DNA of 64,000 bases from Megalonaias nervosa (taxonomy: Eukaryota > Mollusca > Bivalvia > Unionida > Unionidae), in contig JAECUM010001713.1 of NCBI GenBank assembly GCA_016617855.1, positions 62,001 through 126,000 on the forward strand, given 5' to 3'. Position numbers and translations under genes: made by a program. Below the pieces are notes generated by a model, which was not told where the DNA came from, made no database searches, and saw only the letters and a list, made by a program, of their open reading frames with translations. Shown in pieces: positions 62,901 to 64,000 of this stretch (its first letter is position 1; each line of letters opens with the position of its first letter).

Positions 62901-63081
62901 AACTGTAGTTCCTTTTAAAAGTCATGCCAGTGCTAGTTACCTCCCTTTGATCATAAATTGTGTTTATTCTTTTGTATCCCTGGTCTTATTACAGGTTTTA
63001 GATATAACAATGTTAGGACACAGAAAGAGAATATTAGCATCTTTAGGAAACAGGCAACCTCCTGATAGACATGGAACACTG
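40948..63081 (+). CDS. ANKS1: ANKS1-family gene (ankyrin-repeat/tandem-SAM/PTB adaptor), internal exons only
   Basis: Gene model assembled from seven splice-bounded exons, all on the + strand. The encoded order is an acidic linker, a short helical-looking segment supplied by one of two alternative exons, SAM1, then SAM2. ANKS1A (Odin) and ANKS1B (AIDA-1) have N-terminal ankyrin repeats, tandem SAM domains and a C-terminal PTB domain; they act as cytoplasmic or postsynaptic adaptors, with Odin binding Eph receptors and SHIP2 through SAM1. Seen here: two SAM domains with the W-L-x-S-I-x-L-x-x-Y opening and a GHRKRIL helix in the second. Phases agree across every junction: phase 1 enters 40948, then 0, 1, 0, 1, 0, 0. 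The first exon needs one upstream base, so at least one more 5' exon exists, and 63081 ends in phase 0 with a donor, so the gene continues to the right. Whether it is orthologous to ANKS1A or ANKS1B cannot be told. Confidence in the family is high; full exon content is uncertain. Confidence 0.88.
41567..41932 (+). mobile_element. SINE-1, 5'-truncated, split by a nested SINE-1
   Basis: The outer copy is 41567-41650 (TCTCATGGGTCGGTGGTTCT to GCTGAAAAATGG) and continues at 41911-41932 (TGTTAAACTC and CAACAAC tail). It is interrupted by a complete minus-strand SINE-1. Confidence 0.9.
41651..41901 (-). mobile_element. SINE-1 nested in SINE-1, opposite strand
   Basis: A complete minus-strand copy with tail complement TTGTTGTTGTTGTCATAGGG at the left and head complement CCACTCGGCCACTCGGGG at the right. 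A 9-bp duplication, GAAAAATGG, flanks it at 41642-41650 and 41902-41910. The frame at 41587-41796 is repeat-derived. Confidence 0.93.
42102..42210 (+). CDS. ANKS1: ANKS1 alternative exon A (pre-SAM1 segment)
   Basis: A strong acceptor (pyrimidine-rich, ending TATTTCAG) precedes 42102 and a moderate donor AGAG|GTAGCC follows 42210. The exon has 36 full codons, starts in phase 0 directly after the DWDQ end of the preceding exon, and ends in phase 1. The peptide begins [12 protein letters not shown] and ends ILSQR. It aligns with exon B (47250-47343), which begins [12 protein letters not shown] and ends LLR. Shared positions are I1, I4, M5, S7, aromatic 8, G9 and L12. Both exons donate the first base of the glycine codon completed at 54054. 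Reading through the donor gives a stop about 80 bases on. I infer that A and B are alternatives. A could instead be a decayed duplicate; the donor lacks G at +5. Confidence 0.6.
42885..43770 (+). repeat. Diverged ~145-bp tandem repeat, family S3
   Basis: About six units carry CATACCATAGCCATGCCC, then CTCAAGGTCAAGGTCATAGC, then GGGAGAACATA and CTGAAGATATTTTAATGAAAC. Several units keep a TCAAGGTCA-like motif. No gene is present. Confidence 0.8.
44438..44650 (-). mobile_element. Palindromic MITE, copy 11 (in ANKS1 intron)
   Basis: TA-flanked ends CCATCCATACTCATATTTAAG and ACACAAGTATATATGG, with both hairpins recognisable but diverged. Confidence 0.82.
45342..46000. repeat. 42-bp minisatellite (about 16 units)
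   Basis: Units read CCAGTACATAAAGTCCACTG and GGTCATTTTGGTTTTACACC, ending TG. Some units are 40 bp (GGGTTATTTGG variant), and these are interleaved with the 42-bp form. The frames at 45262-45453 and 45539-45724 are artefacts. Confidence 0.96.
46925..46977. repeat. (TA)n microsatellite
   Basis: A perfect TA run of about 53 bases, 270 bases upstream of alternative exon B. Confidence 0.96.
47250..47343 (+). CDS. ANKS1: ANKS1 alternative exon B (pre-SAM1 segment)
   Basis: The acceptor CCTTCTAG ends at 47249 and the donor GAG|GTATCT follows 47343. There are 31 full codons, phase 0 in and phase 1 out, the same phases as exon A. The peptide reads [16 protein letters not shown], then an acidic FMKDHEADF and a closing IKLLR. 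It looks like a short amphipathic helix leading into SAM1. It fits the frame both upstream (40948-41210) and downstream (54054-54157). The IMESFG core makes this the more canonical-looking of the two alternatives, so it is the likelier default form. Function is not known from the sequence; the segment could tune the geometry or binding of the SAM pair. Confidence 0.75.
47976..48749 (-). mobile_element. Truncated CR1/L2-type LINE (3' end of ORF2)
   Basis: Minus-strand frames at 48411-48737 and 48157-48411 together match the C-terminal end of a non-LTR reverse transcriptase. The first has [19 protein letters not shown] and [15 protein letters not shown], the second [31 protein letters not shown] and KSDLKTHLF. 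The pieces are in different frames with a disrupted join, so this is a pseudogene. The catalytic part of the reverse transcriptase is missing (5' truncation). The 3' end runs into GCGCTTAGAGCTTCTAATGA and AATTATTGTT-like tail sequence on the minus strand. Confidence 0.9.
49458..49695. mobile_element. hAT-like MITE nested in the TIR transposon (238 bp)
   Basis: Ends CATGGGCGCCCG and CGGGCGCCCATG are perfect 12-base inverted repeats. Flanks TGCATAAG (49450-49457) and TGCATAAA (49696-49703) look like an 8-bp target duplication with one mismatch; 8 bp is typical of hAT. An internal palindrome, GGGGGGTCACGTGACCCCCC, sits near the left end. Confidence 0.8.
50914..50985. repeat. (CT)n microsatellite
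   Basis: A perfect CT run of about 72 bases inside the 2-kb TIR element. A shorter (CA)n/(CGCA)n tract lies at 50615-50650. Confidence 0.96.
51560..52745 (+). repeat. Diverged ~150-bp tandem repeat, family S4, with SINE-2 insert
   Basis: Units carry GGTCATAACTCCATAAAAT, then TTGCCAGAAAA, then AATCAAACTTGATCTTGGTG and a CAAACTTTATTTCA segment. The SINE-2 at 52268-52583 interrupts it. The frame at 51824-52024 falls within a unit and is not a gene. Confidence 0.7.
52268..52583 (-). mobile_element. SINE-2 copy
   Basis: Minus-strand SINE-2 with TG tail complement at the left and head complement CTAATCACTAGGTCACCAGA at the right. AAGGCA flanks both sides (52262-52267 and 52584-52589). Confidence 0.88.
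52750..53290. repeat. ~40-bp minisatellite (about 13 units)
   Basis: Units read GATATGATGGGACAGGACAG and TACAGGATGGGACATTATGT, with an inner GGACAGTACA sub-repeat and frequent length changes. The minus-strand frames at 52727-52936 and 53049-53384 are artefacts. Confidence 0.95.
53877..53922. repeat. (TA)n microsatellite
   Basis: A perfect TA run of about 46 bases, 130 bases before the first SAM1 exon. Confidence 0.96.
54054..54157 (+). CDS. ANKS1: ANKS1 exon: SAM domain 1, first half
   Basis: The acceptor CCCCAAG ends at 54053 and the consensus donor TTG|GTAAGT follows 54157. Two leading bases complete a glycine codon, then 34 codons follow, ending in phase 0. The peptide contains [16 protein letters not shown] followed by [11 protein letters not shown]. 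This is the classic start of a SAM domain: helix 1 with W and L core residues, the IGLxxY turn, and helix 2-3 with an NGFDD motif. SAM domains of the ANKS1 family bind other SAM domains (EphA receptors and SHIP2 in Odin). The intron interrupts the domain after FL, and the domain continues at 57210. Among the exons here this one gives the clearest family identification. Confidence 0.92.
54775..55800 (+). repeat. Diverged ~140-bp tandem repeat, family S1 (block 4), split by SINE-1
   Basis: S1 units lie at 54775-54980 and 55193-55800, with the landmarks TAGTTGGTCCTAAATGAAAA, CAATATG.C..CC and CATCTTGAAAAT. The SINE-1 lies between. The frames at 55213-55661 follow the units and are not genes. Confidence 0.85.
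54981..55192 (+). mobile_element. SINE-1, head lost
   Basis: Starts at CGGTTCACTGCCATCTCACC, keeps the B-box region (GGGTTCGAGTCTC) and the full body, and ends AAAAATGGCGTTAAACCC with a (CAA)n tail. The tRNA A-box part is missing. Confidence 0.9.
56527..56967. mobile_element. pogo/Tigger-like MITE (441 bp)
   Basis: Inverted ends CAGGTAAAACCCATTAT and ATAATGGGTTTTACCTG are perfect over 17 bases, and TA flanks both sides (56525-56526 and 56968-56969). A subterminal GTTATAA / TTATAA repeat is also shared. No transposase. The terminal CAGG and TA duplication suggest a pogo/Tigger or other mariner-group relative. Confidence 0.85.
57059..57202. repeat. 47-bp tandem repeat (three units) abutting a splice acceptor
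   Basis: Three almost perfect units of ACTAAATAATACAAGTCTGT and AGAACAACATTAAGGATAAT, ending ATGGTTG. The last unit stops within ten bases of the acceptor AG of exon 57210-57321. Confidence 0.95.
57210..57321 (+). CDS. ANKS1: ANKS1 exon: SAM domain 1, second half
   Basis: The acceptor TGTTGCAG ends at 57209 and the donor ATAG|GTAATA follows 57321. There are 37 codons plus one base (phase 0 in, phase 1 out). The peptide starts [16 protein letters not shown], the SAM helix 3-4 region with the M-E-x-x-D-L pattern. It then gives [15 protein letters not shown], the long C-terminal helix 5, and a proline/threonine linker KITPI. Together with 54054-54157 this completes SAM1. The acceptor lies directly against a 47-bp tandem repeat, and its pyrimidine tract is weak. 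Joining to 61984 creates an aspartate codon, so the SAM1-SAM2 linker in this form is only about a dozen residues. Confidence 0.92.
57322..59744 (+). other. Intron between SAM1 and SAM2 (left part)
   Basis: Contains a remnant with CCTGTTATAATGGACACC words near 57466-57560 (old MITE-like), the full SINE-1 at 58720-58983, and otherwise nothing recognised. No alternative exon was found. Confidence 0.6.
58720..58983 (+). mobile_element. SINE-1, best full-length copy
   Basis: The Leu-tRNA-like head is intact: A box TGGCCGAGTGGTCTAAAGCG and B box GAGTTCAAGTCTC. It is followed by the conserved body and a (CAA)n tail. A perfect 12-bp duplication, ACTGCCCTTTTG, flanks it (58708-58719 and 58984-58995). 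High identity to the head and body consensus suggests a recent insertion. The frame at 58659-59003 is SINE-derived. Confidence 0.95.
59745..60890 (+). repeat. Diverged ~140-bp tandem repeat, family S1 (block 5, longest)
   Basis: About eight consecutive units with TAGTTGGTCCTAAATGAAAA, GACATCCAATATGGCCACCA, GCAGCCATCTTGAAAATC and GGTCATATCAACATGG-like landmarks. The frame at 60420-60641 is a by-product. Confidence 0.9.
61215..61782. repeat. 18-bp minisatellite upstream of SAM2
   Basis: Roughly 30 degenerate units of AGTATGCTAATGCCAGTG (with GGTATGCT and CCAGCA variants). It ends about 200 bases before the exon at 61984. Confidence 0.93.
61984..62123 (+). CDS. ANKS1: ANKS1 exon: SAM domain 2, first half
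   Basis: The acceptor TTTACAG ends at 61983 and the donor ACA|GTGAGT follows 62123. Two bases complete the preceding codon (Asp), then 46 codons follow, ending in phase 0. The peptide has a short FANPPSS linker, then [18 protein letters not shown], the SAM helix 1 region with W and L core positions and the aromatic after LLD. The rest is [20 protein letters not shown], the helix 2-4 part with the W-E-L-E-L pattern typical of the second SAM in ANKS1 proteins. A MITE copy lies 85 bases downstream in the intron. An 18-bp tandem array ends about 200 bases upstream. The frame runs open into the intron for some 50 codons, but the consensus donor and domain end mark the true exon boundary. Confidence 0.92.
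62209..62428 (-). mobile_element. Palindromic MITE, copy 12 (in SAM2 intron)
   Basis: Ends ATATATATTCATTTATAAG and TTGTAAGCAAGTATATATGG; both hairpins are recognisable (TGGACCCTGATCTGC / GGCAGGTCATGGTCTATG and AACCCAGAGCTGC / AGATCTGGGTC). It begins 85 bases after the SAM2 exon donor. Confidence 0.88.
62995..63081 (+). CDS. ANKS1: ANKS1 exon: SAM domain 2, second half with HRKR motif
   Basis: The acceptor TTATTACAG ends at 62994 and the consensus donor CTG|GTAAGT follows 63081. It has 29 codons, phase 0 to 0. The peptide [20 protein letters not shown] forms the end of the SAM2 fold: the short helix 4 and the start of helix 5. The basic cluster HRKR is at 63019-63030. In vertebrate AIDA-1 the equivalent HRKR at the SAM-SAM interface has been described as a masked nuclear localisation signal; whether that applies here is inference. 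The exon ends with a polar QPPDRHGTL tail. The gene continues beyond this donor, and no further exon was recognised in 63082-64000, so the PTB-coding exons should lie to the right of the window. Confidence 0.92.
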
Positions 63082-64000
63082 GTAAGTAAATCAGACAAAA
63101 ATAAATATACTTACCTATAGACCTATGCTTTTTACAGAAAATTTGATTCATGCAAACTATGTTTTCTTATTAGTGTGACATATAAAATTTTTTATTAACT
63201 CTAGGGGTATATAGGAAAGTCAGTATGTTTATAGGACATACAAAACACTGTAAATTATTATTGTTACGTCTTCATGCTACTATTCCCATACTGAAATGCA
63301 TATATGGTATGTACTGTGTTTATCCATTTAATTGTTATTCACTACATTATGCTTGTATCTACACTTTCATTTTAATTGTAATAATTTGAAAATATTAAAT
63401 TAAATATTACATGCCACAGAGTGAAGTGTCCATCATTGTTGTCTACTCTTGCTTGTTTCCTTATTAATATATTTATTCCATTTTCCATTTTTGTGCAAGT
63501 CCAAATAATCCACATTTGTATTACCAGTATATTTTGTGTTTGGCTGTACACACTCAGTATTTGGTACAATACTAATTTTGATTTGATTTATATTTGTCTT
63601 TTCATAAGCCAGGTTTAATTCCCAAGTAATATTTCCTAAGTTAATTGCCAGTGCCAAGCCCTTGGCTTGTAACACTCACTTCATTTTCCTGGTTGATAAA
63701 ACCATGAATTTGATACTTGGTCAGCGCAAATGCTCCTGATTTGTTAACCCAGATGGATTTAGACAGTGGCATTTATAGGAAACTGATTCATAAAAGTGTA
63801 ATCTTTACTTTCAATTTTTATTTTGTTGTAAGACATATAGTATTTACATATTACAGAACATATGAATCAGATTAGACTTCTCTTTTTATACCAGTATTTG
63901 ACCAGGAATAGAATTCATGGATTTATCATATAAATAAATTAAAATGTCAATCATTTTAGATTTCTATGGACTTTTTTTTACATGAAGATGTACAAAATTC
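63082..64000 (+). other. Intron after SAM2, right edge of window
   Basis: AT-rich with no recognised exon or repeat. The 63-80-codon frames at 63372-63675 overlap on both strands and have no domain. Confidence 0.6.

Noticed and set aside
1..64000. CRISPR arrays, operons or phage genes
   Set aside because: The regular repeats are minisatellites without unique spacers, and the gene structure is spliced and eukaryotic.

Overview
The window looks like nuclear DNA from a repeat-rich animal genome, most likely a marine mollusc and possibly a bivalve. The evidence is AT-rich sequence, very short exons with GT-AG introns of kilobase length, several tRNA-derived SINE families, many MITEs, and abundant mini- and microsatellites. 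The species cannot be fixed from the sequence alone. Nothing bacterial (operons, ribosome binding sites, CRISPR) is present.

Only one gene can be supported. It lies on the + strand in the right third (about 40.9-63.1 kb) and is an internal piece of an ANKS1-family gene (ANKS1A/Odin and ANKS1B/AIDA-1 type). Seven exons were read by splice sites, phase and protein similarity: 40948-41210 (acidic linker), 42102-42210 and 47250-47343 (two related exons with the same phases), 54054-54157 plus 57210-57321 (SAM domain 1), and 61984-62123 plus 62995-63081 (SAM domain 2, with an HRKR motif). The family's N-terminal ankyrin repeats and C-terminal PTB domain are not visible and should lie outside the window. 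Exons 42102-42210 and 47250-47343 start in the same phase, end in the same phase, and encode alignable peptides. Splicing both together would break the frame, so they look like mutually exclusive alternative exons.

The first 40.9 kb has no confident exon. It is either a very long upstream intron of the same gene or intergenic DNA plus an intron. It holds three tRNA-derived SINE families (SINE-1 Leu-like head, SINE-2 with a TG/CA tail, SINE-3 Lys-like head), about ten copies of a palindromic MITE with two internal hairpins (two more copies lie at 44.4 and 62.2 kb), diverged tandem repeats of about 140-160 bp, and minisatellites of mostly 40-43 bp. There is also an inverted pair of about 800-bp repeats at 7.2-8.0 and 30.6-31.4 kb.

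The gene's introns carry the same repeats. One 42-bp minisatellite (47.5-51.3 kb) was split by a truncated CR1/L2-type LINE and by a 2-kb terminal-inverted-repeat element, which itself contains a hAT-like MITE. A SINE inserted head-on into another SINE (41567-41932) forms a long potential RNA hairpin about 170 bp upstream of the first alternative exon. Most open frames in the window over 60 codons are chance or repeat-derived; the longest (242 codons at 12272-13000) comes from a 33-bp minisatellite.
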